Shown here: piece by piece, positions 1-9,582 of the stretch
Layout of the letters: each line of letters starts with the position of its first letter
Numbering within the stretch: position 1 is the first letter of the stretch
DNA from: Providencia huaxiensis
GTDB lineage: Bacteria; Pseudomonadota; Gammaproteobacteria; Enterobacterales; Enterobacteriaceae
Assembly: GCF_002843235.3 (NCBI RefSeq)
Contig: NZ_CP031123.2
Location: forward strand, 868,001-932,000
Length of the DNA: 64,000 nt
Reading direction: 5' to 3'
Program-made: the position numbers and the translations under genes
The notes under the pieces: generated by a model
The model's input: the letters and a program-made list of their open reading frames with translations, nothing else
The model's database searches: none
What the model was told of the DNA's origin: nothing

Positions 1-1232
1 AAAAAGAAAATCTCGCAGCACTTGAGAGCCGGTATAAAGCATTTGTGTTGACACTCAAAGCATTAAAAACACATTTAGATAACAACGACATTGCCGCCTA
101 TATTGAACTTCCTGCCCAAGAAAACCAGGATCAGTTAGAGCAAGTTGTCGAGGAGTACCTTGAATTACTGAATGCGGAAAACGATGAATCTCTTGCAGCA
201 GCAAGAATGTATAACACGTTTGCGTGGAGTTCATTCGCCTCAGTGATCGTCATCATCATCGCTGTTATCGCATTTGCTCACTATTGGATGAAACGTAAAG
301 TCATTAACCCGCTAAAAAGTATGGGAGATCACTTTGCACTAGTGGCGGATGGCAAACTAAATCAAAAAATTGAAGTCACAACCGGTGATGAAATTGGTGA
401 AGTGTTTGGTAAGTTAAAAGACATGCAGGAGTCTTTAGTGACTTCAGTGACAGCATTGCGCTCGAATACTGATCAAATGTATACAGGGATCCGTGAGATT
501 GCTTTAGGAAATAATAACTTATCATCACGTACTGAACAGCAAGCGGCATCACTAGAAGAAACTGCGGCGAGTATGGAAGAGTTGACAGCAACTGTTAAGC
601 AGAATGCGGATAACGCACGCCAAGCGAGTGAACTGGCGGTGAGTGCATCAAAAACCGCAACGAAAGGTGGAGAGATCACTGAAGATGTGATTGACACCAT
701 GACCTCGATTTCCAATAGCTCACAAAAAATTAGCGCCATTATTAGTGTGATTGATGGCATCGCTTTCCAAACCAATATCTTAGCATTGAATGCCGCCGTT
801 GAAGCCGCTCGAGCAGGTGAACAAGGGCGTGGTTTTTCTGTGGTTGCCGGTGAGGTCAGGGCATTGGCTCAGCGCAGCGCGGAAGCAGCAAAAGAAATTA
901 AAACATTGATTGATGAGTCTGTTGGCAGAGTGAGCCAAGGCTCTCAACTGGTTAATGAGGCGGGTGCAACCATGAGTGAATTGGTTGCAGCTGTTAACCA
1001 AGTTACTGAATTAATGGGTAATATTGCGTCTGCTTCCAATGAGCAAAGCCGTGGTATTGAGCAAGTCGCCACAGCAGTAAGCCAAATGGATTTAGTGACA
1101 CAACAGAATGCGGCATTAGTTGAACAATCGACCAGTGCGACAGCGGCACTAGAAGACCAAGCAAACAACTTAGTCGATACCGTTGCATTCTTTGAATTAC
1201 CCGAAAGCCATTTAAATCGTAATCGGCGTTAA
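1..1232 (+). CDS. Methyl-accepting chemotaxis protein, 5'-truncated by window edge
   Basis: This is the C-terminal part of a transmembrane chemoreceptor that controls CheA kinase activity. The frame is open to base 3, so the real start lies before the window and the GTG at 45 is only internal. A hydrophobic segment ([19 protein letters not shown]) is the second membrane helix. A HAMP linker follows ([14 protein letters not shown]), then the long signalling coiled coil. The conserved hairpin tip, with [20 protein letters not shown], is intact. The protein ends in LNRNRR and lacks the NWETF-type pentapeptide that tethers CheR and CheB to major receptors, so it probably depends on other receptors for efficient methylation. 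It lies just upstream of cheR, as tar/tap do in E. coli. The ligand cannot be told because the periplasmic domain is mostly missing. Confidence 0.95.
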   Translation, partial: KENLAALESRYKAFVLTLKALKTHLDNNDIAAYIELPAQENQDQLEQVVEEYLELLNAENDESLAAARMYNTFAWSSFASVIVIIIAVIAFAHYWMKRKVINPLKSMGDHFALVADGKLNQKIEVTTGDEIGEVFGKLKDMQESLVTSVTALRSNTDQMYTGIREIALGNNNLSSRTEQQAASLEETAASMEELTATVKQNADNARQASELAVSASKTATKGGEITEDVIDTMTSISNSSQKISAIISVIDGIAFQTNILALNAAVEAARAGEQGRGFSVVAGEVRALAQRSAEAAKEIKTLIDESVGRVSQGSQLVNEAGATMSELVAAVNQVTELMGNIASASNEQSRGIEQVATAVSQMDLVTQQNAALVEQSTSATAALEDQANNLVDTVAFFELPESHLNRNRR

Positions 1233-1263
1233 GTATTGTGAAAATTCGTTTCTGAATTTTCGG

Positions 1264-1345
1264 TGGATAACCGTAACAGGTTATTTTTCCTTAGGTTATC
1301 CATCCTAAAAGGCAGCCAAATAACTGGCTGCCTCTGGGTTTTTAT
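1264..1345 (+). terminator. Inverted repeats and terminator-like hairpin between MCP and cheR
   Basis: GGATAACC (1264-1271) pairs with GGTTATCC (1294-1301). A second hairpin, AGGCAGCC/GGCTGCCT (1310-1317 with 1326-1333), is followed by a T-rich stretch. This looks like a Rho-independent terminator or attenuator that lowers read-through from the receptor gene into cheR. Confidence 0.6.
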
Positions 1346-1365
1346 TGAATAGGACGACAAGTACG

Positions 1366-2202
1366 ATGCTTTTTGTACCACAGGTAGAACCACTGACTGA
1401 TGATGAGTTTGGTCGGGTTTGTCGATTTATTCATAAAAAATCAGGCATTGTCCTCACCATGAATAAAAAAAATATGGTCTATAACCGGCTATTAAAGCGG
1501 TTACGTGATTGTAATATCGACAATTTTTCAGATTATTTACGAATGTTAGAGCGTGAGCCTCACCATGCAGAATGGCAAGCTTTTGTGAATGCTTTGACGA
1601 CAAATTTAACGGCATTTTTTCGTGAGCCACATCATTTTGTGACGTTAGCAGACTTTGTTCGCACTCGTAAAAATAGCGCCATTAATATTTGGTGTGCCGC
1701 ATCTTCAACAGGAGAAGAGCCGTATTCGATAGCAATGACACTGAGCGATGTTCTTGGGCCAAACGCCATCAATGCCAAAGTGATTGCCAGTGACATTGAC
1801 ACGGAAGTGCTAGAAAAAGCGAAACAAGGTGTGTATCGCATAGAAGAGCTGAAGTCTTTAACAGCATTACAGAGACAACGTTATTTTATGAAAGGCGTTG
1901 GCGAGTTTGATGGCTATGCGAGAGTCAAGCCTGCATTACGCCAAATGATTGAATTTCGTTATTTAAATTTGAGTGATCATGATTGGCAAATGCAGCACCG
2001 ATTTGATGCGATTTTTTGTCGTAATGTCATGATTTATTTTGATAAAGAAATGCAAATCAAAATGTTAGAGCGCTTTGCCACATTGCTTAAGCCAGATGGC
2101 TTGCTATTTATTGGGCATTCCGAAAATTTATCACAGCTATCGCAAAGTTTCGTTATTAAAGGGCAAACCGTCTACAGCTTACAAGCTGCGAGGAGGGGGT
2201 AA
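1366..2202 (+). CDS. cheR: Chemotaxis protein methyltransferase CheR
   Basis: CheR uses S-adenosylmethionine to methylate glutamates on chemoreceptors during adaptation. The 278-aa protein has the N-terminal helical domain ([21 protein letters not shown]) and the methyltransferase core, including the SAM-binding [16 protein letters not shown] and the [13 protein letters not shown] strand. I chose ATG 1366 because the reading frame beyond it runs into the upstream terminator and because AGGAC lies about 9 bases before it. A TTG at 1345 would add seven residues. The stop overlaps the cheB start by one base (TAATG), which indicates translational coupling. Confidence 0.97.
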   Translation: MLFVPQVEPLTDDEFGRVCRFIHKKSGIVLTMNKKNMVYNRLLKRLRDCNIDNFSDYLRMLEREPHHAEWQAFVNALTTNLTAFFREPHHFVTLADFVRTRKNSAINIWCAASSTGEEPYSIAMTLSDVLGPNAINAKVIASDIDTEVLEKAKQGVYRIEELKSLTALQRQRYFMKGVGEFDGYARVKPALRQMIEFRYLNLSDHDWQMQHRFDAIFCRNVMIYFDKEMQIKMLERFATLLKPDGLLFIGHSENLSQLSQSFVIKGQTVYSLQAARRG

Positions 2203-3269
2203 TGAAAAAAATTAAAGTGCTATGTGTGGATGACTCAGCACTGATGCGCCAATTAATGCGTGAAATAATTAATAGTCATGAAGACATGGTTGTGGTCGAT
2301 ACTGCACCAGACCCTTATGTCGCACGTGACTTAATTAAACAGCATGAACCGGACGTGATCACGTTAGATGTGGAAATGCCACGAATGGATGGTATTGATT
2401 TCTTAGAAAAATTAATGCGTTTGCATCCAATGCCTGTGGTAATGGTTTCAACATTAACGTCGAAAGGTTCAGAGGTGACGTTAAAAGCGTTGGAATTAGG
2501 TGCCGTGGATTTTGTCACAAAACCCCAAATTGGTATTCGTGAAACGATGATGAGTTATCGCGATATTATTGGTGAAAAAATCCGTGCGGCAGCAATGTCT
2601 AAAATTACGCAACGGAGCCGCTTTGCTCGTCCAGAAAAAAAGATCAGTGAACCAGCGTCTCAAGCCAAAGCGCTCTCTCCTTATGTTTGCAATAGCCGTG
2701 TGATTGCGGTTGGCGCATCGACTGGAGGCACGGAGGCGATACGTCAATTTCTGGAAATGTTACCTCATGAATGTCCTCCGGTAGTGATTACTCAGCATAT
2801 GCCTGCGGGTTTTACACGCTCTTTTGCTGATCGCTTAAATAAACTCTGTGTTTTGACCGTAAAAGAAGCCGAACACAACGAGTTATTACAAAAAGGCCAT
2901 GCCTATATTGCACCGGGCGATTCGCATATGTTGATTGCTGATAAAGGCAAGGGATTTCAAGTCATTTTACAACAAAGCGAACCTGTTAACCGCCACCGTC
3001 CTTCTGTTGATGTGCTGTTCGATTCGGTTGCTCAATGTGTTGGGCGAAAATGTATTGGGATCTTATTGACAGGAATGGGGATGGATGGTGCAAAAGGGCT
3101 ATTAAATTTACGTAAGCAGGGAGCAATTACTTACGCACAAAACGAAAGTAGTTGTGTTGTGTTTGGTATGCCTCGTGCGGCGATTGAAATGGGGGCTGCG
3201 GATGAAGTGCAAGATATCCTCAAGATTGCCCCAAGTGTTTTAGCAAGACTTTCTTCTGTCACGGTTTAA
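2202..3269 (+). CDS. cheB: Chemotaxis response regulator methylesterase/deamidase CheB
   Basis: CheB removes receptor methyl groups, and deamidates receptor glutamines, when phosphorylated by CheA. The receiver domain occupies about residues 1-120 with the phospho-acceptor Asp56 in [11 protein letters not shown]. The esterase domain follows, with a catalytic triad readable as Ser173 (GASTGG), His199 (TQHMPAGF) and Asp295 (GMGMDGAKG). At 355 aa it is close to the usual length. The AGGAGGGGG ribosome binding site lies inside the end of cheR, and the ATG shares its A with the cheR stop codon. Confidence 0.98.
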   Translation: MKKIKVLCVDDSALMRQLMREIINSHEDMVVVDTAPDPYVARDLIKQHEPDVITLDVEMPRMDGIDFLEKLMRLHPMPVVMVSTLTSKGSEVTLKALELGAVDFVTKPQIGIRETMMSYRDIIGEKIRAAAMSKITQRSRFARPEKKISEPASQAKALSPYVCNSRVIAVGASTGGTEAIRQFLEMLPHECPPVVITQHMPAGFTRSFADRLNKLCVLTVKEAEHNELLQKGHAYIAPGDSHMLIADKGKGFQVILQQSEPVNRHRPSVDVLFDSVAQCVGRKCIGILLTGMGMDGAKGLLNLRKQGAITYAQNESSCVVFGMPRAAIEMGAADEVQDILKIAPSVLARLSSVTV

Positions 3270-3310
3270 ACCGAGGCAGGAACTCACAATTGTATTTTGA
3301 AGGAGTGGTT

Positions 3311-3703
3311 ATGGCCGCTAAAGATCTTAGTTTTTTGGTTGTCGATGATTTTTCTACAATGCGACGTATCGTCCGTAACTTATTAAAAGAGCTCGGATTT
3401 AACAAAATAGAAGAAGCGGAAGACGGTGTTGATGCATTAGAGAAAATCCGTACAGGTAGCATTGATTTTGTCGTGGCTGACTGGAATATGCCAAACATGG
3501 ATGGCCTTGAGTTGCTTAAAACCATTCGTGGCGATGATGCTTTGAAACATATCCCTGTATTAATGGTGACAGCCGAAGCGAAAAAAGAAAATATTATTGC
3601 TGCAGCGCAAGCGGGTGCGAGTGGTTATGTTGTTAAGCCGTTCACTGCCGCTATTTTAGAAGAAAAACTGAATAAAGTATTTGAAAAAATGGGTCTGCAA
3701 TAA
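3311..3703 (+). CDS. cheY: Chemotaxis response regulator CheY
   Basis: CheY is the diffusible single-domain receiver which, when phosphorylated, binds FliM and FliN at the motor and changes the direction of rotation. The 130-aa protein carries all the hallmark residues: the acidic pair at Asp12/Asp13, phospho-Asp57 in DWNMPNMDG, Thr87 and Lys109. The ATG at 3311 follows AGGAGTGG directly. An in-frame upstream extension from 3290 is not needed, because the protein begins [14 protein letters not shown] like other enterobacterial CheY. Its target FliM is encoded at 39-40 kb. Confidence 0.98.
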   Translation: MAAKDLSFLVVDDFSTMRRIVRNLLKELGFNKIEEAEDGVDALEKIRTGSIDFVVADWNMPNMDGLELLKTIRGDDALKHIPVLMVTAEAKKENIIAAAQAGASGYVVKPFTAAILEEKLNKVFEKMGLQ

Positions 3704-3727
3704 CAGTGCGTGCCAAAGGAGATTTTC

Positions 3728-4366
3728 ATGACTGAACAAGTGGGTATGGAAGGTATTCGCAATGGTAATGATGATTTAAAACAAGTCATTACGCGCATTG
3801 GTACGCTAATGAGAACCCTGCGTGAGAGTATGCGCGAATTGGGCCTAGAAAAAAGCGTTCAACAGGCGGTGGCCAGTATTCCAGACGGTAAAGACAGGCT
3901 GCGTTATATCGCACAAATGACAGCGCAAGCGGCAGAGAAAACCTTAAATGGCATTGATGTCATCAAACCACTGCAAGTGGACATGAATAAGAATGCGCAG
4001 GAGCTGCAGCAACAATGGCAAGAAACCGCTGGAGATACGGTTCCTACGCAATTGCGTGAGTCAACAGAAGCCTTTTTAGGACAAGTGATCCAAGACAGCG
4101 AAACGACTAAAGCAGAGCTGTTGGAGATCATGATGGCGCAAGATTTCCAAGATTTAACAGGGCAAGTCATCAAAAAAATGATGGAAGTAGTTGAAGAAGC
4201 AGAGAAACAACTGCTAGCACTGTTAATGGAAAACACGCCACCTGAAATGCGTGCGAAAACGCAAAATGAAGGTCTGCTTAATGGCCCGCAGATCAATAAA
4301 GAAGGCGTTAATGTGATGGCATCACAGTCTCAGGTTGATGATTTACTTGATGAACTAGGCTTCTAA
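3728..4366 (+). CDS. cheZ: CheY-P phosphatase CheZ
   Basis: CheZ speeds up dephosphorylation of CheY-P and so ends the tumble signal. At 212 aa it is about full length. The catalytic region AQDFQDLTGQ holds Asp142 and Gln146, equivalent to E. coli Asp143 and Gln147. The C-terminus SQVDDLLDELGF is the CheY-binding peptide. Start ATG 3728 has AAAGGAG upstream. It is the last gene of the che operon here, and a hairpin at 4388-4421 follows. Confidence 0.97.
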   Translation: MTEQVGMEGIRNGNDDLKQVITRIGTLMRTLRESMRELGLEKSVQQAVASIPDGKDRLRYIAQMTAQAAEKTLNGIDVIKPLQVDMNKNAQELQQQWQETAGDTVPTQLRESTEAFLGQVIQDSETTKAELLEIMMAQDFQDLTGQVIKKMMEVVEEAEKQLLALLMENTPPEMRAKTQNEGLLNGPQINKEGVNVMASQSQVDDLLDELGF

Positions 4367-4387
4367 TTGCCAACATGGTTTTTAATT

Positions 4388-4425
4388 AAACTACTCTAAT
4401 TACATAGGGTTAGGGTAGTTTTCTT
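4388..4425 (+). terminator. Hairpin after cheZ
   Basis: AAACTACTCTAA (4388-4399) pairs with TTAGGGTAGTTT (4410-4421), with one G-U pair, and is followed by TTC. It is a likely terminator for the che operon. It lies about 30 bases before the HTH gene. Confidence 0.65.
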
Positions 4426-4453
4426 GTACTTGAGCGACAAGGAGGAAATTGCA

Positions 4454-4759
4454 ATGATAAATAACGATTTAATTTCGACTTTGGTAATGAAAGAACAAGC
4501 TGAAACAGTTCAAGAAAATGAAGAGGATAGCGACGAATGTTATTCTGAGTTACAGGTGAGGCAAGCGTTAATCAATCAACTAAAAAAAGCGCGTTTAGCC
4601 AATAACTTAACCCAGATGCAAATTGCGGAGAAAATGCAAACACAAAAGCAAAACGTGTCGCGCTTGGAAAAAGCGCAGTTCGACCCGAAATTAGGCACAT
4701 TACTAAAGTACGCAGAAGCGGTGGGAATGCGGATTACATTAGATTTCTCATCTAAATAA
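4454..4759 (+). CDS. XRE-family helix-turn-helix protein (HigA-like)
   Basis: This is a small DNA-binding protein of 101 aa. The C-terminal two-thirds is an HTH_3 fold: LTQMQIAEKMQTQKQNVSRLEK, then GTLLKYAEAVGMRITLDF. This resembles antitoxins of the HigA/RelB-like XRE type. The acidic N-terminus (ENEEDSDE) is variable. ATG 4454 follows a strong AAGGAGG. No RelE/HigB toxin frame is visible on either side, so it may be an orphan antitoxin or a simple regulator. It sits between cheZ and flhB, which adjoin in E. coli, and so is part of an acquired segment. Confidence 0.75.
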   Translation: MINNDLISTLVMKEQAETVQENEEDSDECYSELQVRQALINQLKKARLANNLTQMQIAEKMQTQKQNVSRLEKAQFDPKLGTLLKYAEAVGMRITLDFSSK

Positions 4760-4801
4760 TAATAGGTATGCCAATTAGTATTGATGTGGGTAATTTAATT
4801 G

Positions 4802-5359
4802 CTAATCATGTTGATAAACCGTGATAATTTGGCTGCCAAGAACTTGCTCAAATTGGTCAACAAAATCATCGCGTATATCCCAATTATGAAAACTGAAACC
4901 TAGATTGCCGAATGCCCATTGTGGATCAAACCACCACTTTGATAGAGGGGCATGAAAATCGCAATGAAAGCAAGCGAGATTTTCTAGTTTTCCTTCATAC
5001 CAGTCGGATACCGCATCACCCCATGCGTGACTCTGTTCGCTTTGTTCATTTGCACACTGTGGGCAGTAAATACCGAGACCATTTCCCCCTGCATGGAACA
5101 CAGTGCGTTCGGTAACGATAGATAAATAGTTTTTCAAGGTATCTTCAGGTAACTGAGTCGGCACGATTTCATCATTAATTACGTACAAAATGGGTTCTTT
5201 GTGAGCGGGGGTAGGACGATAAATCACTTCACCATACTCGATACCTTGAAAATCAGGGTCGATAATACCTTGCTGTTTCAGCCAATTAAGCATACGTGAG
5301 GCTTCTTTTGGGGCATCTTCTAAAGTGATATCTGGGGCAACAAGGTGGCAAGTATCCAT
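4802..5359 (-). CDS. Uncharacterised zinc-ribbon protein
   Basis: This is a 185-aa soluble protein that I do not recognise by name. Two CxxC knuckles (Cys99/Cys102 in CPQC and Cys130/Cys133 in CFHC) suggest one structural zinc site. The remainder is acidic and rich in Trp and Phe, with segments such as WWFDPQWAFGNLGFSFHNW near the end. There is no signal peptide or membrane segment. It is encoded on the minus strand just downstream of the ccdAB pair and probably entered with it. No function can be given from the sequence. Confidence 0.7.
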   Translation of the reverse strand: MDTCHLVAPDITLEDAPKEASRMLNWLKQQGIIDPDFQGIEYGEVIYRPTPAHKEPILYVINDEIVPTQLPEDTLKNYLSIVTERTVFHAGGNGLGIYCPQCANEQSEQSHAWGDAVSDWYEGKLENLACFHCDFHAPLSKWWFDPQWAFGNLGFSFHNWDIRDDFVDQFEQVLGSQIITVYQHD

Positions 5360-5374
5360 AATAACCTTTTGTCG

Positions 5375-5682
5375 TTAAAAGCCATTAATAAGCAGGTCAA
5401 CTGCGTGTTTAATCGTGTCTCGTTGGTGAGTCAAATCAACGATTTCTTTTCTAGTAATGAAAGAGGAACACAAGCCATTTGATGAGTCATTAAAATAAAA
5501 ACCTGCCCGTTGATTGATAATTGTGGATTTAAGCGTACAGGTAATGGTTTTTTAACAAGCCTACTATCGAATAACGGGATGACTAAGCGAGTATTCAATA
5601 TATCAATAATATTACTTTGAATATCCAGTAAGTACGGGTATTTAACCGTATCTTCTCGATTTTGATAGAGGCAATATTGCAT
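5375..5682 (-). pseudogene. ccdB: CcdB-type gyrase toxin, frameshifted near the C-terminus
   Basis: CcdB toxins poison DNA gyrase and are neutralised by CcdA. The intact frame covers 5431-5682 (83 aa) with clear CcdB features (DIQSNIIDI, RLVIPL, MTHQMACVPLSLL), but it then reads EKKSLI and stops. Reading in the -1 frame from the GAAAAGAAA run (about 5440-5450) gives RKEIVDLTHQRDTIKHAV and then DLLINGF, stopping at 5375. That matches the missing C-terminal helix of the family. A one-base loss therefore removes the helix that carries the gyrase-contacting tip, and the toxin is probably inactive. The start overlaps the ccdA stop (TAATG). Confidence 0.8.
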
Positions 5683-5921
5683 TAAAAATCCTTGTATTTA
5701 TCTGAGAGTAATCCATGTTCTTCATTGATCCTATTTAACTCATTAAAACCTTCTCTATTTTCATTTTTCCATTTCTGCGCTTCTAGGCGTTTTAATTCAG
5801 CCTGCAAGGCACACGTTAGTATTGCAGATAGGTTAAGTTTTGCCTGCCTAGCTTGTTCGTAGAGTTCAGGCGCCACCGTGACACTGACGGTTTTTTTCAT
5901 TCTTTGAGCCGTGGTATTCAT
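5682..5921 (-). CDS. ccdA: CcdA-type antitoxin
   Basis: This is a 79-aa antitoxin. The N-terminal ribbon-helix-helix (KKTVSVTVAPELYEQARQAKLNLSAIL) binds DNA. The C-terminal tail (EAQKWKNENREGFNELNRINEEHGLLSDKYKDF) is the toxin-binding arm and resembles F-plasmid CcdA (ERWKAENQEG type). A good AAGGA site precedes ATG 5921. The gene is intact although its partner toxin is frameshifted. It is likely autoregulated through the inverted repeat at 5933-5960. Confidence 0.88.
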   Translation of the reverse strand: MNTTAQRMKKTVSVTVAPELYEQARQAKLNLSAILTCALQAELKRLEAQKWKNENREGFNELNRINEEHGLLSDKYKDF

Positions 5922-5932
5922 GGGATTTCCTT

Positions 5933-5960
5933 AATTACACGTGTTCATACACATGTAATT
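5933..5960 (-). promoter_or_regulatory. Candidate CcdA operator
   Basis: AATTACACGTGT (5933-5944) and ACACATGTAATT (5949-5960) form an inverted repeat with 11 of 12 matching bases around a 4-base centre. It lies immediately before the ccdA ribosome binding site. The position and symmetry fit a ribbon-helix-helix operator for autoregulation of ccdAB. This is inferred from position and symmetry only. Confidence 0.6.
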
Positions 5961-6184
5961 TAGCATGCTTATTGCTCATATAGGGATTTTATTCTTTATT
6001 AATACGAAATATAGGATTATCTTCAGTGGGTGCTCATGTTTGCGAAGCCCTTTGCAAAATTGCCGCTTTATTGCTCAATAGGCAAATAACCCCCTTGAAC
6101 TGCGTCTATTTTCCACCATTGATTTTTTTACACTCTGTCATGCTATAGCGATAACTCGTATTTTCATTAAATTTTGGAACCGCG

Positions 6185-7336
6185 GTGTCCGACGAGAGTG
6201 ATGTAGAAAAAACAGAAGAACCCACACCCCATAAAAAGCAAAAAGCCAAAGATGATGGGCAAATCGTTCGTTCAAAAGAACTTAGCTCGCTAATGATGAT
6301 GTTAGCAGGCGTGAGCTTGCTATGGCTAAGTGGTGGGCATCTGGCGACACAACTACGGCAAATTGCTCGGCAGGGTTTTATATTTGATAGCCATTACTTG
6401 CAAAATACAGGTTTGATGCTCAGTTACTTAGGGCGCGTTGTGAGTGAGGCGTTATTTGCTTTATTACCCGTCATTGGCGGGTTAGCGTTAGTGGGTATTT
6501 CTGCGTCATCGTTAGTGGGGGGACTCGTTTTCAATAGCAAGTTGATTAAATTTGATTTGAAAAAGTTAAATCCAATCAAAGGGCTAAAACGTATTTTTTC
6601 TATGAATGCGTTATCGGAGTTATTTAAAGCGATTTTGAAATCGTTATTTGTGGGGTTAGGGGCATTTATTTTTCTTTGGCAAAGTTGGCCCTCATTACTG
6701 CATTTAGTCATGGAATCACCCGTTACGGCGCTAAGTAATGCATTGCAGAAAGTCATTTTTGCAGGGTATTTAATTGTGTTTTTGCTTATTCCTATGGTGG
6801 CTTTTGATGTTTTTTATCAGTTTCGCTCTCATTTGAAAAAATTGCGCATGAGTCGCCAAGAAATCAAAGATGAATTCAAGCAGCAAGAGGGTGACCCTCA
6901 AATTAAAGCTAAAATCCGCCAACAGCAGCGTGCGATTGCGCGTAACCGAATGATGGCGGATGTCCCAAGTGCGGATGTTATTGTCACTAACCCGACACAC
7001 TATGCGGTTGCCCTAAAATATGATGACAAAAAAATGGGGGCACCAAAAGTATTAGCGAAAGGGGCAGGTGTATTGGCTCAGCGCATCAAAGAAATTGGTG
7101 AAGAGCACCGAATATTACAGTTAGAAGCACCGCCGCTTGCTCGTGCGCTATATCGCCACGCGGAGATAGGGCAAAGCATTCCTGTTGCATTATATGCAGC
7201 GGTTGCAGAAGTTTTAGCATGGGTTTACCAACTGCGTCGTTGGCGCCGTGAAGGTGGGCTCAGACCAAAAAAACCGAAAAATTTACCAGTGCCACCGACG
7301 CTGGACTTTGCTGGAGATAACAATCGCGATGGCTAA
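6185..7336 (+). CDS. flhB: Flagellar export gate protein FlhB
   Basis: FlhB is the inner-membrane switch protein of the flagellar type III exporter and changes substrate specificity from rod/hook to filament proteins. The 383-aa protein has an N-terminal soluble stretch, about four membrane helices (residues 35-220) and a cytoplasmic domain with the self-cleaving NPTH motif at 269-272. The start is GTG at 6185 behind a weak GGAA, with the usual MSDESDVEKTEEPTPHK opening. It overlaps flhA by 8 bases. In E. coli it directly follows cheZ, but here about 1.8 kb of cargo intervenes. Confidence 0.97.
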   Translation: MSDESDVEKTEEPTPHKKQKAKDDGQIVRSKELSSLMMMLAGVSLLWLSGGHLATQLRQIARQGFIFDSHYLQNTGLMLSYLGRVVSEALFALLPVIGGLALVGISASSLVGGLVFNSKLIKFDLKKLNPIKGLKRIFSMNALSELFKAILKSLFVGLGAFIFLWQSWPSLLHLVMESPVTALSNALQKVIFAGYLIVFLLIPMVAFDVFYQFRSHLKKLRMSRQEIKDEFKQQEGDPQIKAKIRQQQRAIARNRMMADVPSADVIVTNPTHYAVALKYDDKKMGAPKVLAKGAGVLAQRIKEIGEEHRILQLEAPPLARALYRHAEIGQSIPVALYAAVAEVLAWVYQLRRWRREGGLRPKKPKNLPVPPTLDFAGDNNRDG

Positions 7337-9428
7337 TTTGGCTTCATTATTAAAATTGCCGAAAAATTTACAGGGAACGCAGTGGCAAATACTGGCCGGG
7401 CCGGTTCTTATCTTATTGATTTTGTCGATGATGGTATTGCCATTACCGGCATTTTTATTGGATTTACTGTTTACCTTTAATATTGCGCTTTCCATTATGG
7501 TGTTATTAGTGGCGATGTTTACCAAGCGTACGTTGGATTTTGCCGCTTTTCCAACCATATTACTGTTTGCAACTTTACTGCGACTCTCTTTGAATATCGC
7601 TTCTACCCGGATCATCCTAATGGAAGGCCATACAGGCCCAGATGCTGCCGGGCGAGTCGTCGAAGCATTCGGCCATTTTTTGGTGGGGGGGAATTTTGCA
7701 ATTGGTATTGTGGTGTTTATTATCCTCGTATTGATTAACTTTATGGTTATCACAAAAGGAGCCGGACGTATTGCTGAAGTGGGTGCACGTTTTGTTCTTG
7801 ATGGAATGCCAGGCAAGCAAATGGCGATTGATGCGGACCTCAACGCGGGTATCATCAGTGATGATGAAGCCAAAAAGCGTCGTACAGAGGTTACGCAAGA
7901 AGCTGATTTTTATGGCTCAATGGACGGTGCGAGTAAGTTTGTCCGTGGGGATGCTATTGCGGGGATCATGATTATGGTGATCAACGTAGTGGGTGGGCTG
8001 ATTGTTGGTGTTGCTCAACATAATATGTCTTTGGGGAATGCGACGAGTACATATACCTTGCTGACTATCGGTGATGGGCTTGTGGCGCAAATACCTGCTT
8101 TGATTATATCAACAGCTGCAGGGGTTATTGTCACTCGTGTCGCAACCGATGAAGATGTGGGTGAACAGATGGTCACCCAGCTATTCAATAACCCTCGCGT
8201 GATGTGGTTGAGTGCGGGTGTTCTCGGTTTAATCGGTTTGATCCCGGGCATGCCTAACTTTGTCTTTTTGCTGTTTACCGCAGCATTGGCTGCCCTTGGT
8301 TGGTATTTAGTGCGTAAATCGCAGCAACCGGAAAGTGCCACGGGAGATAATAGCCAATCGCAGCATTTCCAAGAAGCCAATAAAGTGGTTGAAGCCACGT
8401 GGGATGACGTGCAATTAGAAGATTTATTGGCGATGGAAGTGGGTTATCGGTTGATCCCATTAGTCGATAATGAACAGCAAGGCGAGTTATTAGGGCGATT
8501 GCGTGGTTTACGTAAGAAATTTGCTCAAGAAGTGGGGTACTTACCACCGGTGGTGCATATCTGCGATAACTTAGCGCTTTCCCCATGTGAATACCGAATT
8601 CTGATTAAGGGTGCGGAAGTTGGACGTGGTGAAGCACAGCCAGGGCGCAGTCTGGCTATTGACCCAGGTAATGCCGCGGGGACGCTACAGGGGGATATCA
8701 CTAAAGAGCCTGCGTTTGGTTTACCCGCAATCTGGATTGATGATGATTTACGTGAACAAGCACAAATTCAAGGGTATACGGTGGTATCAGCGAGTACTGC
8801 GGTGGCAACTCACTTTAATCAAATTTTACTGCAAAACTCCAGCACCTTATTTGGCCGCCAAGAAGCACAAATGCTGTATGACCGTGTGAAAAAAGAGATG
8901 CCAAAACTGGCTGATGACTTGATCCCAGATACGATTTCATTAACGATTTTGCACCGTGTACTGCAAAATTTATTAATGGAAGATGTGGTGATCCGCGATA
9001 TGCGCACCATCATTGAAACCTTGGCTGAAATGGCAGGGGAAAACGGGGAAAATAAAGATACCGATTATTTAACATCTCAAGTGCGCATTGCATTAGGCCG
9101 AGCAATCACACAGCAGTGGTTTGGTCATGCAGAAGAAATTCAAGTAATTGGTTTAGAGGCTAGCCTTGAGCAGATCTTACTGCAAGCCGCGAAGAACGGC
9201 GGTGGGTTAGAGCCGAATTTGGCACAGTTTATTCAAACTCAAGCGGAGCAAGCCGTGGCACACCAAGAGGCGATGGGGGCACCAACGGTATTATTAGTCA
9301 ACCATGGTTTGCGTTTGATTTTATCGCGTTTCTTGCGTCGCAGCCTGCCGCAGCTGGTGGTTATGTCGAATTTAGAAATGACGGACCACCGTAAGATAAG
9401 AATGACGTCGATGATTAGTGGTAGTTAA
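7329..9428 (+). CDS. flhA: Flagellar export gate protein FlhA
   Basis: FlhA is the largest component of the export gate. It couples proton flow to export and docks chaperone-substrate complexes. The 699-aa protein has eight predicted N-terminal membrane helices, the conserved FHIPEP cytoplasmic loop (GARFVLDGMPGKQMAIDADLN) and a C-terminal cytoplasmic domain (from about residue 330). ATG 7329 is chosen because MANLASLLKLPKNLQGTQWQ aligns with other FlhA, and it gives coupling to flhB. No flhE follows. The next element is a perfect 20-bp hairpin. Confidence 0.97.
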   Translation: MANLASLLKLPKNLQGTQWQILAGPVLILLILSMMVLPLPAFLLDLLFTFNIALSIMVLLVAMFTKRTLDFAAFPTILLFATLLRLSLNIASTRIILMEGHTGPDAAGRVVEAFGHFLVGGNFAIGIVVFIILVLINFMVITKGAGRIAEVGARFVLDGMPGKQMAIDADLNAGIISDDEAKKRRTEVTQEADFYGSMDGASKFVRGDAIAGIMIMVINVVGGLIVGVAQHNMSLGNATSTYTLLTIGDGLVAQIPALIISTAAGVIVTRVATDEDVGEQMVTQLFNNPRVMWLSAGVLGLIGLIPGMPNFVFLLFTAALAALGWYLVRKSQQPESATGDNSQSQHFQEANKVVEATWDDVQLEDLLAMEVGYRLIPLVDNEQQGELLGRLRGLRKKFAQEVGYLPPVVHICDNLALSPCEYRILIKGAEVGRGEAQPGRSLAIDPGNAAGTLQGDITKEPAFGLPAIWIDDDLREQAQIQGYTVVSASTAVATHFNQILLQNSSTLFGRQEAQMLYDRVKKEMPKLADDLIPDTISLTILHRVLQNLLMEDVVIRDMRTIIETLAEMAGENGENKDTDYLTSQVRIALGRAITQQWFGHAEEIQVIGLEASLEQILLQAAKNGGGLEPNLAQFIQTQAEQAVAHQEAMGAPTVLLVNHGLRLILSRFLRRSLPQLVVMSNLEMTDHRKIRMTSMISGS

Positions 9429-9538
9429 TCATCTTGCTTCTATCTGAGGAGTTATGTAGTATAAGTCTGTAGTCGTTTTGAAGCTAAATTGTTCTTATAC
9501 CGAAGGCGTGTATTTGAATGCTCGTCAAAACGCAAAGA

Positions 9539-9582
9539 AAGTACAAAGAGGCCGCTCTAGTAAGAGCGGCCTCTTTGTACTT
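9539..9582. terminator. Perfect 20-bp hairpin between flhA and the Abi gene
   Basis: AAGTACAAAGAGGCCGCTCT (9539-9558) is exactly complementary to 9563-9582 around an AGTA loop. It lies between convergent flhA and the Abi-like gene and overlaps the stop codon of the latter. It is likely a bidirectional terminator, though it is longer and more perfect than most. Confidence 0.8.
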
